Positions 13,176 to 27,054 of a stretch of DNA of 64,000 nt are shown piece after piece (the first letter of the stretch is position 1; each line of letters starts with the position of its first letter). This DNA comes from Acridotheres tristis (lineage: Eukaryota > Chordata > Aves > Passeriformes > Sturnidae): positions 11,320,463 to 11,384,462 of the forward strand of contig CM072895.1 of NCBI GenBank assembly GCA_037013685.1, in the 5' to 3' direction. Both the position numbers and the translations under genes were made by a program. Under the pieces are notes generated by a model. It did not search any database, had not been told where the DNA came from, and saw nothing but the letters and a program-made list of their open reading frames with translations.

Positions 13176-15119
13176 CTACCAGTAAAAAAAGCACTCACCA
13201 AGCAGAGATACATCCTCTGAGAAATATTTCTTCTATTTCAACTATTTCCACCATATTTTGCCTATTTATATTTAAAATTGCACTAAAAAGTCAGAAACCT
13301 TAAAAAAGAAAAACATTTATTCATTTTATTCATGCTTGAAAACTGCCAAACCAACTTTATCCAAATATTAAGAACACCCAACAAAACCACACATTTTACT
13401 GCAAAGACTAAGCCTAAAATATGTCAGTTGCAGAGATGATGGTATCCTAATGACACAATCAACTGAAAACAAAAGCTAGATTAAAACAAATCAAGCAGCT
13501 CAAATCTTTAAATGAACAGGCATGATAATTTGGCTTTAAGAGTTCTAAATATACTGAATATATACCTGGATATATTAATAATATAACTATAATATTAACT
13601 TTGCATAGCTCTCCAAGTACAAGGAAAGTCACAGAAGAGAAGGAATTTTAAGTGCAGCATGATTTTTTTCAGAACTACTGGTCAGCCATCCTTACAGCAG
13701 TACTCGGTAAAATAATGAAATGTCCACCACTGAATCCAATTAGTAAAGAAATCAAAGACATCACAAGAAAAAATGTCAACATTAAGTTTTAGGGTCCATG
13801 TTAGATGAGCACCTGAACGTAAATGCCTGATGAGATGCTGTCTTTAAAACTGTGAATATGATTTTTCAATGTATGAACAAGACAACAACCACTGGCTTTG
13901 CATAAAAACACATTTGTATCTCTTTGCACGGAATTAGTTCAATGCAGTCAACTACAGGGAGAAGGTGACTGAACAGAGATCTGTAAGCAGCTGCTGAGGG
14001 AGAGAATAAATATCACTTCAGATTCTAGGCCCCTTCTCAAAGCCAAAGTCTTTTTAAAATTAAAATAAGATTAATAGTTTTGTAATAATGAGTTCATCCT
14101 ACTCTCTACTATTTACATTTAATATGTACACAAACACAGATTTAAAAGCACTCACTTTCAGATCTAGTATTTATATTCTAATCAGAGTTCCAAAATTCTC
14201 ACAGAAGATAATACTGATAATTGTTTGGTTTACACTGGTGATGGAGAACTTTAGTGTTTTGTTTTGTTTTTAAGGCTTGTCTGTAGTATCTACTGGTTAC
14301 AAGGCAATGTCAGATGTACTTTTTTATTTTAAAAAATGCTTCCAGACGCCATGCTTGTCAACAAAAACAAAGACACAAGATACGATCAGTTTCAGGCTTG
14401 GCTTGAAGGTCACGATCACTCAACCTAACCCTTAGATACACAGGTCATGGAAATTCCCTCCTCAAAGGAAATAAAATAACTCTTTTGGAAAAGTGCCAGT
14501 TATGTTTAAAGAGATCATTGCACTAGAGCATCTCTTCCACGTGTACAAGAAGCTTGTACAATGTACAATGGTCAAACAACCATTTGGTCAAATTTTCCAT
14601 TCAATGCAACAAACTGAAATCCTTGAGCCTCAACAGATTAATGTTAATTTATCTTGTGAACTGTCTCCCAGCAATTCTACAAACTCCAGGCACCTGATGA
14701 ATGCTTTACCCTGTTCTCCCAAGAACAAATAAACCCAAAACCAAGTACAACAAAACATCACACTTTACTATCTACTCCAGGTAACTTAAGCATGACCAAA
14801 GCTTCCTAAGCATTGCATCAGCTGGTGCTAGCAGTGAGCCTGACCACACATTTGTATCATGCACTGACAACATAATTTGTTTTATTACTTGATACCCAAA
14901 AGTCTCTACTCTTTGGGCAAAGTCGTAGTCAGACTGAAGGCAACTAAGCCATTGCCACTGACCACTCAAATAGTCTAGAATTTCAACACCGGTCTCTCCG
15001 TGAACCAATCAAGGGACAGAGTAATGACACTTTTCAAGACAAACTGTGCCCACCACCCACCATGGAGGATGAGAGGTCATCGGGGAATTGGGAAAAAAAC
15101 TCCCACAGTGATTACTTAC

Positions 15120-15212
15120 TTTGGGAAGATGACAGTCATGAGCGCTGATGCATAGCCTGGCTTGCACACTCCCTCAGAGAAATTGGCATACTTTAATGCC
15201 AGTTCTGGAGGC
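15120..15212 (-). CDS. Candidate internal exon (93 bp), unidentified gene
   Basis: The minus strand shows a strong acceptor (TTTTTCCACAG), 93 bases open in one frame and a near-consensus donor (AAA followed by GTAAGTAAT). The length is a multiple of three and both ends are in phase 2, so the exon could be skipped without a frame change. The peptide starts PPELALKYANFSEG and ends SALMTVIFPK, with VCKPGY between. The composition is protein-like, with a mixed helix-forming start and a hydrophobic end. I could not assign a family. It joins in frame to 13088-13175 downstream. The matching upstream exon was not found with confidence; 20623-20653 has good splice signals but ends in phase 0. Confidence 0.45.
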
Positions 15213-18200
15213 CTGTGGAAAAACAAGTACAGAATCAGGACTCTCCTGGCTATGAACTAGTTTTTGCAATCATCCAAGTAATTTTTCTCCTTATAGCTTT
15301 GTAGAAAACAGCCACAGGGAATAACTGCAAACACAGACTATTATTTATTTGTTGCATTATAGCATCACAGAAGAACAACAAACAAAAGAGAGAGGTAAAG
15401 ATACCTGAAATACCAGTAAACCACTAGTTTTGCTGAAAGATTTTCATAGCTAGCAAGGTAAAGCTCATGGAAGAAAAATACCAATATATCATTTTAGACT
15501 TCAACCTTTCAAAAGGAAAAAAGACATAAACAACACTGACTATTTTTCTAAATTACGATCAAAGTTAAAATTACAGAAAAGTATTATTTAGAAGATGACT
15601 TAAAGATAGTTTCAGGAATTTGAAACAAAGCTTCAAGCAGTACTGGCAAGGTATCATCAAGGGATGAGTGCTTTCAGTATTTGGAAGAGATGACATTGCT
15701 GCTGCTTTGTTGAGATGTGTCTTAATTCAGCTTGACTAGTGACTCTTGGGCCAAATTTAGAATATGTGGGGTTTTTTCATTCAGTTCCTGTAAAGAAACG
15801 CGAGTAGCAACTCAATTAAAGATGTTTCAGTCCAGCACATTCATTTACCATAGGTCTACTGATCTGAGCAAAACATTTAATTCTGTGTCTCTATTCACCA
15901 CCTGCAACATTCTTAAATTTATCCATTTCATTAAAGCATTACAAGGGTTAATTCACTTGTGCTTTCAAAGTAACATTATATATCTTAGTGTCAGCCAAAA
16001 TACGAGGATTGTTAATATTCCTTCAAAGAACAAATAAAGCATTTACAGTTCCACGCTCGACATTCAGAGGAAGTTGCAAAGACTCAATCAGTAACACTGT
16101 TCTTGCTACATCATTACCAGCAACAGGCAAGTAATGAAAGGTTTCTTCCTGCAGTTCAACAGTAGGACTCAAATAAAGATGACAGTGCAGCTCCCTAGAG
16201 TAGCACCACAAAATCAGTTCTGAAGAGCCTGTCATTATCCCAATCATGTTCTTTCCCAGGCATCACCAATATCACTTAACCAGCAAACTATTACTAACTG
16301 CAATGAATGTGGATTCAGAGTTTCAAAATTACATATAGGAAGGACAGTAACTCCATGCTGAACTTGTAGTAACTACTCTTCTACTGGTCCTGCATTACCT
16401 CTCAAGAGGTCAGTAGCCAGTTCCAACTGGATGAACAATAGATGGATAATTAATTCTACAACTAGCTGCCTACAGTACAGAACTTCCTATTGCTCCTAAA
16501 CTATAGGAGAATAGACTCTCTATACACAGAACCCCTATAATTCTGAACGTATAGATATATGATATATACAGAATCTCCATGGCTCTTAAAGAATAAAATC
16601 TATTTCTGCTGAATAAAAATCTAAATCTTCAACAGCTGGAAAAGAAAAGAAACTGGGGAAGATAAATCATCACTGTAAGTATTTAATTTCTTAAGACCTT
16701 TCAAGTTAAAAAGCACCATAAAAAGCTTAAGAACACTGATCCTATTTAATTCTGTCACAGATATCCTGCATAGTTATGGTCCAAACATGTAATATTTTAC
16801 TATCAAAATTCCTCATCTGTAGGATGGCAGAACAATACAGTTGGTCATTTACACTGTCAATTATTTACAATAAAGTTTAGATATATCTAAATATATGATA
16901 CAGACATGGAGAGACAAGTGTAACATTATCTAGCACAACCCAAATCCATGACTTCGGTTTCCATAGGTGATGATGTGATATCATAATACATTTCTTTAAA
17001 TGAGAGATGAGAAAACATCTGAGAAATGAGCATCCAAAATGATTTGCGTTATTACGTCAGTCAGGATCTCTTTATAAATAGGCACATGAAGGACTGACAA
17101 AACAAAAGGTTTTAATGATGCTGAATTATATCCCTTTCTGACACAGTCAAAAGGGACAGCAGCATGTATGGATCATAGCTTGTTGAAACATTTCGGATAT
17201 GAAGAAATGTGGGGAATTTAAACTTTTTTCAAGCAAAACTAAGCGTTGCTAGAATTTTATTCTTTAGGCAACATACAGAAACCCCTAATACCAAAACCTT
17301 CAAACACAAGTAGAAAGCAACTGGAATTTATCTGCAGCCACCACGGTAGTGAGTCATTGCTGGCAAACTTGTATAACTATTTCAACAGCAGGCCTGTCTG
17401 AAATGACCTCAGTGGTCACACAAAATATCTTGTGCCACAAACACAGGCATTTTTCTCTTTTCTGATTTAATGGTGCTTTCATTATCAAATTAAAACATCA
17501 CTCAGATGCCCATCATGGTCTTTCTGCACAAGAACAGCAGGCTGAGACCCTCCTGCATGTGAGCGCCCTGAATGCCACTCGCTGCATACTGATGGGGGGG
17601 AGCTGTCAGTACAAACCCTCAAAGACACTCAGAGCTGCTAAAGCCCCCAGGCCGAGCTGTTAACATTTCTCGGATGTGATGAAGTTCATGATCCAAAGTG
17701 CCAGAGGCAGAACAGTTCTCTAAGCCAACTGTAGCTGCCATCTCGTATCATTCAACATTTGCTCATCTCCTTTCTTGGTGCTGCATTTTGAGTCAGCAAG
17801 CTACAGAAAACTAGAAAGGGGCACTCTACATTTTAAATCCATGCAGAGACATGTTTTATTTGTACAATCTCTTTGAAATAGGCATTGCATACTGTTACTG
17901 CCAATATGCTCATATAATGATAAGCCACTAGTAGGTGTAGCCCAGAGCAAATTGAGAGTATTGGATACAGCCTTGCTGTTTACCATTCTGCTACCAGATG
18001 AAGCTATCCAAGTTAACATCATTTTAGATATATACATTTGCTTTGTGGGTATTTTCTTCTGCAAGATCCACAAATCTTGCAGAGATCCATCTTCCATAAA
18101 TCAGGATGCAAAACATCCTGCACAAAGCATCCCACAGAGAACTATACATCTTTCAAATAAATCCAACTTTGAAAATTCACAGTGTTTGTAGCTACGTGGT

Positions 18201-21200
18201 CCTGTAATAAAAGAACTACACAGAACTGGAGTCTACAAATGAGCATTTCCTTTGTATTTGATGACAACGTACCAACTACACTGCTGCAAAAATTGTTGCT
18301 TCTTTGATGATGTTTTTATTTCCAGTGGGAAAAACAAACACTATTACTTTCTTAGTGCTTTAGAAGCTAGTAAATAACTTCATCTCACTAGCCCCGTTAT
18401 TGGACTCCCAAGTCTTCCTGATAAGCCAGCCAGCCAAGAACATCATGATGCTTATGACAGAAGGGTGTAAATCTCCTCTACATCTTCCAGGTCCAGGTAC
18501 ATTGTTCCAACTCCTGATTCTCATGCTCATCTTGGGCTGAGGTAGTTAAAGAACTAGTGGACACAGCAGAAAGAATGTAATTAGATGCCACTGTGGACCC
18601 TTTAAATTTTGCACAGGAAAAAGCTGGTAAAGTAAAAAATTTCTCCAGAATAAATGAGAAAAACAAGTCACAGTAAGTAACTGTAAACATCTGCTGTTTT
18701 TAAACAAGTGCCTGCATGAGGGTGAAGTTAAAGGGAAGTAATTGGCTTATTCCACTGAAGAGAAAATGCACTCTTGCTTTTTTTTCTGACTTTTCCCTTA
18801 TGAGACCAGCACACATCCTGAATTCTTAAGATTTTTTGTGCTTCTCTACACTGTTATGTGGACATCAATCTCAACAAAATTTCACAATTTGGATAAGTTA
18901 AAAATCCAGCTGCTTTCAGAGGATTTAGAAAAAGTAACAAGATTTTTTCTTCTGCTTGCATTTGGCAGATGTGTGTCTTCTTTTAATCTCAAATATGAAA
19001 ACGTCACCGTGGTTAATTCCTTCATTGTGTCCTGATCAGGGAGAGCATGTCATCCTTATAGACTGGAATCTAAATCCTTTTTAAAAAATAAATCAGTAAT
19101 ACAACTCAGTGTTTAGATTACTAAAAAAATGGCCACAATTAAGCTCATATAATTGAATATTACAAAATCTACTTGAAGAGACAGATTTTGCTGCTTTGCC
19201 TTTCACATGGAATTTCAATTGCAGATTGTAAAAATCAAAAAACTTCATCTACTTGAGATCATCTTATTTGAGGACTGACGTCTCTTGCTGTTACTCTTGC
19301 ACACAAAATATATGAACTGACATTTAAAACAAGGAAAGGGAGTCCTTGGCAATGTGATCCTTCTTGGGATTTCTTTCTCTTTGGTTCAAAATAACCTGAA
19401 TTTTATGCCTGCACAGCAGCTCTACAAAGTGTATGTCATGATACACGAAGAACGAATAGGAGATGGAATGAAAACATGAAATGAAGGCATATAAAACAGT
19501 GAAGTATAATGGAGCAATAACGAAATATTAGCACTTAATTTGGCAGATCACTAAACCAAATAAGTTAATGCTGATACCCCATAGCTACACCCTGTGAGAT
19601 TCACAGCATTTTAATTTAGGTAGGACTCCCTGGATCAGATGTATCCACCATGTAGACTCATGGCTCGGTGTAGGCCAAAGGACAATTTCGTACACTTCTG
19701 GAATAAAATTTTCAGTTCAGTTTCCCTCAGATAAGCTAAGGGTTACATGTCAATCAGCATACATTAAGAACTAGTTACAGGTACTAGTTCAAAACTGCAG
19801 GACTGCTCAAAAAAATACAGTACTGAAGACACAAGCAGAATGTTTAGGGTGTGCATTTGTATGTATTTCACTTAATATCAAAAGGCCACAGATAATTGAA
19901 TAGTATTTGTTTTATACATCACTTATAATCTAATAAATAGACAGCTTCCAGTCCTTGATATTCTTTTTTATAATACTATATATGCTTGTAATGCAACAAA
20001 TTCCATTTGATGAGGAAAGCCCCTGAAAAAAAAAATTAACCAGCCATCCCTTCCTGCCCAGCTGGAATTTAATTATATTAAATAGAGAGGTGAGAAAGTA
20101 ACTGCTCTGTCAACTCTTCCCTTCATTACAGACTGCAAGGCTCACTACAAATACAACTTTACTTAAAGGCAGGAGAGGACACCTTCAGCAGGTTTGGTGA
20201 TGCAGCTCCTCAGTTACTGCTACTCAGCCTGAGCAAGAGAAGTCATTTTCATTCTCCTACAGGGTAGTCAATCCCATACACCAGGGCAGTGAAAAACGCA
20301 TCTCCACCTCTGCCTTCATAAGTAGAGTCATGACCATCATGTCACTCAGGTGCAATCTCCTTGAGTGGAAGACTGATCACCACAAAACCCTCCCCTGGGT
20401 ACATGGCTGGAGCTCCACGTTCATCAGGACCACAGTGTGGATTGGGAAACACTGAAGCACAATTTAAAGAAGCTCCAATTACAGTCCTTACAAGTTTGCA
20501 AACTTGGGTTCAAAACATTATACAGCCTGATCATTTGATAGTTGCTATTTTCCAGCTGAGGAAAAAGTAAACTAACAAAAGACAGGAATGAGTAGACAGA
20601 AGGGGAAAAGCAAAATGCTTACATTGAAAGAGATGGGAACTGCATCTACTGCCCTATAGCCAGAAAAATAAATGTAAATATTTTCAAATGTTACTCCAGC
20701 ATGTAAGCAAATTCCCCAAGTAGGTTGTATGGCCAAATACAAGGAAAGATGATCCAAATGCCTGTTTCTAAAATGACATGATGAATGGTAAATTCTGCTT
20801 CTCTACCAAGAGCTGTGGCTTCTCAGGAAATTAATTTACAATGACAATCAAGACATAGTTTTGTTTATTTACTTGGACTACTCAAGAACAGCAGCTGAAG
20901 AAGATTAGGTTACATTAAATTGGTCCAGAAAATCAAAGTTTTGAATACATTCCACCAAAACCCATAATCTACCTTCATAGTCCTGAAGGAAGAGGTGACC
21001 TGAAGCCAGTTCTGCCCTTGGGAAGTGCAGGGCAGGCAGAGGGCCAGGACCAGCTCAGAGCAGAACCACTGCAATGCCATCTTTGCACAAACACACTGAA
21101 AAGGCTTCCACCCACAAAAAAATCACGAAGATCCTACTTCTTTACTAAATTCCATCCCTAGTCTTTGCAGCAGTAGAAATTAGATCACTAGGCAGAAGAA

Positions 21201-24200
21201 GTCGTTTCAGATTAGTCTCAGCAGTGCTAAATACATAAACATCTTAAGAAATACAGCTCTAAGTGATTTCTCTATCAGAAAGAAATATCTCATTGTACCA
21301 TCCCTTATAGTTCCAAGAACCAAGAACCCTGCCTGGAGCTTCTCAATTACTAACTTTTAATCAATGCCTAAAAGTGTCAGGATTCTCATGGAAAAAAGAA
21401 TAATAACTTTTCAAGATAGACAGTTTTTATTTGTTTAAGTAAATAAAGAAAATACTGAGTTAAACAAAAAACAGATTTAAAGGATGAAGGTAAAAAATCC
21501 AACCAAAGTCCACGGCACATTTTGTATGTGACCACATGCTGCATACTCCTCCAAGATTGAGTAATATCCCCGATCTCCCGATCTCCTTTAGTTTCTGTAA
21601 ACTCTTCCCTTTTTTTTTTAATCTGTTTTAGTTACACCTTACCTTCAAGACTAGTAGCCCAGAGAAAAAGCAGAATTGTGTTCAAATAGATACAGATGAG
21701 GAGCAAAGAAAACAGTCTATTTCAGGTTTGTTTGTGTTTTTAAAGAAACATGGTAAGGAAAAAAACAACTGGCTAGAATACCAATTGTTAGACTAAACAA
21801 AAAGCACAAAATGCAGAAATTGTTATTTTCACAGAAGGCAGCCGTTTACCAAAGGAAGAAAAAAAACCCATGAAGATGACTGCTCCCCGAGTTTTTGATT
21901 ATTTACTAATCTTTGGAAAAAAAATGTATAACTTAATGATGAAGTAACTTGCTGACAATGCACACAATACCTCAGTGTATATTACTGGACTTTTATCTAT
22001 TCTAGTTTCCATAAATCCAGAATTACTGGGTTTCCATCCTCAGTGAAAAGTATGAGCATTCTGGTTTTACAGATAGGAGACAAGGATAACCAAATGAAGG
22101 ATAACCACACTGTTTGGAAATGGGATGTGTTAGGACTCAGTAGTCAATAAAAACTCTCTCAGCAGCCAATAGGGATTCCTAGCTGGATTCTTTTCTCAAG
22201 AATCTTCTAAAGAATGTCTAAATGAACTCTATTTCTCCAAATCCAGAAAGTATACTGCTCCCTGATATTAGGCCATGTAATTCTCAAAATCTGCAGAAAT
22301 TAAATGCTGTGATTCTCTATTTAAATACCTCTTAAAAACCACTGTTAGTGCAATGGCTATAAAAACTGAGGCAATTAAAAGTCTAATAAGAAATAAAATG
22401 CTCACCTATCACATCCATTTTTGGCCAAACAAAAGAATAGAGGAAGATACATTGCAACATCATAATTTTGTTGCTGTAACCTGTAATTCTTCCTTACAAA
22501 TCCTTATCTGTTATATCTACAGATGGGCAATGCTTTCTTTGCAGAGGGAACAGGATTTTTCTACTTGTACTATTATGAATCCAGCAGTGTAGGTCCAGGA
22601 GAGACAAACAAGTGCTAAAGAGATGAGAATAAACAATTCAATCCAATTAGAATCCAGGAATCCTCTGGTCAGACCAAGAGGATCAGTACATCTGAAAACA
22701 AAGATACTTCCCCAAAGCCTACGGGAGAAAAAAGGTCAGTGAAGAATTCCTGGAGCAGCACAGCCAAAATTACACTTTTATGTCCATGGATAATACAGTT
22801 TAGTAGAGTTGAGTGTCAAAATCCAGTGCTTAGCAGTTCTAAATGCAAAATGAGAAAATCAGTCACACTAAGGTTTCAATCACCAAATCTTCCTTCAGAA
22901 AAATGTAGTTCATTTCACTGTAGAATGCACCAGGCTATGGACTCAGTGTTTTGCTAGGTATGAGAGCACATTAGAGCACAGCAGAATATTATGGAAAATG
23001 TCAACTGTGATTTATTATTCACTATTTCCCATATCATTGAAGCATCAAGTAAAATTACCCTGAAGATAGTAAAATAGACAAAAAGAAGCACTTGTTAGAT
23101 AACACACAGTTGATAAGCAGATTTCCTCATATGTTATAGACACCAGATGTATAAAAGGGATCAAAAGCTATAAAAAGGCCTAAGATCATTGCCAATTTGG
23201 AAATCCTAAAGCTTCCTCCCCTTGGAAGCTGGAGAGTGACACTGGAGCAATGACATTGTGCATTTTTCTCCTTCCCTGAACTAGGGGAGCATTTTGAGAC
23301 AATATATTGAAGCAGGTGAGTCTTTGGTCTGGCCATTTTTATTTGCCCATACAAAAAGTTCAACCTTTTCTGTTTCAGTAGCAGATCTATTGCACAGACA
23401 ACTGGAAGACACCAAACCTTAGGGGAATAAACTCCACTTAGAAAGATCTCAGCTACTGAGAGATGAAAACCTAACATGAACACTTCACAACGTCCTCCCT
23501 TTTCAGTTTCTTCAGTAGCTTTCCAGGGCTAAGGGTGATAAAAGCTGCCCTTTAAACTCTTCTTTGGAAGGTCTGGACAGCTTGGGAAAAAATAACAATT
23601 TAAGTCCTCTAAACAAAAGAAAAAGCCAACTTGATATGGCAAGGGTGCTCCCCCTCCTCTCCAGACTGGACTGAAATTCAGAGGAAAAAAACACTGGTCA
23701 GTGAACAAAGTTCTCTAGACAGTATGCAGAGGTGACCTAACAAATCGGGAATGTGGTTTAACAGTAGTTTTACAAAATGCTGTATATAGTCATGAGGTTT
23801 TGAATTTTTCTCACTCCTCTTTCTTAAACAGTAGTCCAAAAAAGGCTGTCTCCACTGACCTATATTAGAGACACATGTCATGAATTCATCAATTCATCTA
23901 GTAAGTACCACACTGAAGCCTTAAGAAGAATGCTATGGGAGGAAAAACGCTTCCTCCAGAAGCTCTACTGTAAATACAGAACACAACCCTGACCTGGAAG
24001 AACCCTTGCAGTTAGTGTGACTAAAAGTGCCCCCACAAAACTAACAAAAGTCCAAACTGCTTTAGGGAAGATAGTGAATAGCTGAATAGCTGGAACGTTT
24101 AACAGTAAGAACAGCTGGCAGAATCACCAAGATCAAAAAAGTCCTCCTGTTTACTCCATACATTGTTCTAGTGAATGCTCTTCTGCTAAGATAAATGCCT

Positions 24201-26300
24201 TCTTTTTTCTTCCTTCACTTCAAAGAGCAGCTGTTCATCTGAAAAGGCTGCCCAACCAACATCCAAACTGCCTAGGTAAGCACCATGAGTCAGAGAATTC
24301 AATAAAATTTGTCTCAAAGAACTGTGAATAGGCCAGTTAATCAGACTGTCCTTCATCCTGTATCACCATCACTGAACACCAGCCCTACATCAGGTGGTTA
24401 TTCATGGCTCTGAGACTGAGACAGCGAGAAGTGTTTTCTCCAATTTGTTTGGTGAACAGACAAAAGGACAGATCCAAGGTTGAGTCATAAAATAGGTTTC
24501 CCTTTTTAACAGAACAAATCCTATCCTCTCCTCTTCATTAATTTATCAAAATAATAACACTTCACAAAATCATCTGAGCCAAGTTCCATGATGTTAAAAT
24601 GTAGCTTTGACTCCTGTAAAGATCAGAGTCACTGACTCAAACAGTCCAGTGACACAACCACCTTTGGGAATTTCTGCCTTCAATGATGTAAAGAAGGGTC
24701 ACTAAGAGAGGATGAAAGCAAGGGACAAGAGGAAGGCACCCAACATTTTGCAGCTGTACAGGACACCACTCACAGTTTTAAGGTCTTCAAGATTAACTCT
24801 TTTAAGGAGCCAGGGGGAAGATATTTCTAAGTAGAAATTATAAGGCCTGAAATCAACCAGAATTATCCAAACACATTCAACATGGAAATTTAAAACACTG
24901 TTTGTTGGCTTTTCAGTTTATTCTTTGATGAGTTGGAACAGATTGCACGACAGACAAGGCAGGAACAGCACATACATGTTCTCAGTTTTCTGTCCCTCCT
25001 TTTGTGGTCCTGATTCTCATTTCTCTGAGCAGGAGTGGCGCTGCAAGCTAGTGTTAGCAGTAGCACTTCTGCCTGTTTTCATTTCTGCTGTGAACTGGGA
25101 AAGAATCACATGAGCTTCTGTGTAATGTTAGAGTAAAAAGTATTTCATTAAAGTTAATTTAATTGCCTGGTTTTCTCAAAAGCAAATAGAGAAAACCTCA
25201 TCTCAGCCTCATAATTTAATTCAAACATCCATAACCTCAAAAACATCTTACAGCAGCAACTGCCACATGACTCCTTCCCCAACAAGTCACATCAGACACA
25301 GCTGCCATTAACCTTCCTGCTCTTCATCTTGTTTTGTTTATTGCAATGGGCATCATACACCATCACCTCTCCAACCACTCCTAGTCAGGTCTGGGCTCCT
25401 TTGGAGTACTTCTCCAGTGCAGACTTCTCAAGGATGCCAGCAGCAACATCATGCTTTTTGAAGGAAAAAGCATATCCTAAATTTATCAACCTAATCGAAA
25501 CTTACCTTGTCCTTCAGTCTTAGAACAACTAAAATAAAGGGGTCTTTGTTCATCACAACTTACTATCAAGTTTCCAGTCTTAAGACTGGAAACAGAACAA
25601 GTAAAAAAAAAATACCCCTTGGATTATATTTAACAGGGTTTCTTCAGTCACCTTCATTCCTCTCTTTTGCTAGACAGTTCTCAACCACAAGAATAAGACT
25701 TCTTCCATTCTTGTAGCATAATAAGATATTGTTTTCTTACCTAACAGAGGCTAATCACAGCTGTTAAAAATAGGTCTTGGTTTTATTGTCATTCCTCAGC
25801 ATACAAGAAGTCTGCATGTGTTTGTTCCACTAAACTCTTTCCTGCCTTGATTACCTACTACATACTCTTAAAATTTATGTATGGCAATCTCAGCAGAATG
25901 AGGCAGACAGCAAAGCTTTGATGTCTCTGGTCACATTATAGCAATGCAGAAGACAAAATTAGAGGCAGACTGAGTAGACTAAGTTGTCTCTTTCAATACA
26001 CTCCATTTACAAAACCTCCTGAGAGCCAGTTTATAAATTAAGGGCTGACAGCTGAGCTCTGACTGGATACCATAGCAAGTGTGTTCTTCAGACTAAGTGA
26101 CAAGGTTCAGAGGAAGGCTTGATAAAGTGTATAATGTTCATCTGCTGGAATACACTTGATTTCCATTTAATCATCTGATGTGGGTTCCCTACAACATTGC
26201 CCAGAGAACACAGAAGGGAAGTAGGTTTCCTTTCGGAGGTGGAACATTGCTGGCCTTGCAGGCAGGCACAGAAGAGTTGATGCTTGGTGATCACACACAC
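15213..26300. other. Intron-like stretch with no well-supported exon
   Basis: Mostly unique AT-rich DNA. Weak items inside it are short minus-strand exon-like segments at 20623-20653 and 25506-25528, minus-strand frames at 16023-16247 and 23127-23483 without paired splice sites, and two + strand exon-like segments at 23285-23315 and 24226-24275. If the minus-strand gene is real, coding exons between 25.5 and 15.2 kb are still missing from this description, because the phases do not join across the gap. Confidence 0.45.
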
Positions 26301-26304
26301 ATAC

Positions 26305-26415
26305 CTTCAGGATTTTCAAGAGGAAGCTCTTGCACCAGTTTAAAGATAAGCTCACAACTGCTTTGATTCAATACAGGCAGCAACAAATCACCTACTTCCA
26401 CAATGTATGCTGGTG
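26305..26415 (-). CDS. Candidate internal exon (111 bp), unidentified gene
   Basis: The minus-strand donor (GAAG followed by GTATGTGTG) is good and the preceding 111 bases are open in one frame. The peptide begins with a split Ala codon, then PAYIVEVGDLLLPVLN, and ends LVQELPLENPE. The pattern of Leu, Ile and Val suggests a helical, possibly repeat-type fold, which is only an inference. The acceptor is the weak point: the AG at 26416-26417 has a poor pyrimidine tract, and an AG a few bases upstream could be used instead. With the chosen acceptor the exon is phase 1 at both ends and joins 27016-27054 upstream and the 23-bp segment at 25506-25528 downstream. Confidence 0.35.
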
Positions 26416-27015
26416 CTTTGCTCTTTATGACCAAGATCAAGAATAAAATGATGAATACCAGTGTTTTAACATAAATCTCTATCAAAACCCATGAACCCAC
26501 AGAACATCTAGCCATATTTCTAATCTCTTTAACTGAAGCTTTAGGAATAACCAATGCTTAGATAGCCTGATTCATTCTATTTTTCTAAGATATTCAGGAA
26601 ACAAGAAGGTCTTTCTAGCAGGATATTTTGTCTCTGAGTTTTAGAACAGATTTCTGAAGAAAGAATATGAAGTGTAGCTTTTAATGTGGTCTTCTCTCAA
26701 GCAGACAAAGAAACATGAGGACCCCCATGCCATTTATGAGCTATTAGATATTCCCTGAACAGAGTTTTGCTACTAAAGCAAATTTAGCCTTTTGTGAATG
26801 CAACAGCTGTAAAAATTTTTGCACAAACAACAGTAGCAGAACAACAAGAGTAGAAACTTCTAACTAGTTATAACCATATCCACTCCTGGAAAACAAATAA
26901 ACAAACAATTAGGTTAATGCTACTGTGGTGAAGAGCTACAAGCAAAATAAGCATTCCACCTTATATATACATAGGGGAAAAAAGAACTGAGATTTCCCAG
27001 TTTTATGGAACTCAC

Positions 27016-27054
27016 CTGGCTGGTTAGAAGAACACCATATGTACAAACTTAGCC
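27016..27054 (-). CDS. Candidate short exon (39 bp), unidentified gene
   Basis: On the minus strand a long pyrimidine tract ends in an acceptor (GATATGTTCGTCTTAG), followed by 39 bases and a near-perfect donor (CAG followed by GTGAGTTCC). The open frame reads LSLYIWCSSNQP between split codons, phase 1 at both ends, compatible with 32311-32349 and 26305-26415. The splice signals are among the best in the window, but a segment this short is open by chance in at least one frame most of the time. Confidence 0.28.

Noticed and set aside
25738..25770. 20-bp minus-strand unit between TTTTTAACAG and GTAAGAAAAC
   Set aside because: Good splice dinucleotides, but it contains stops in the required frames and is too short to support.
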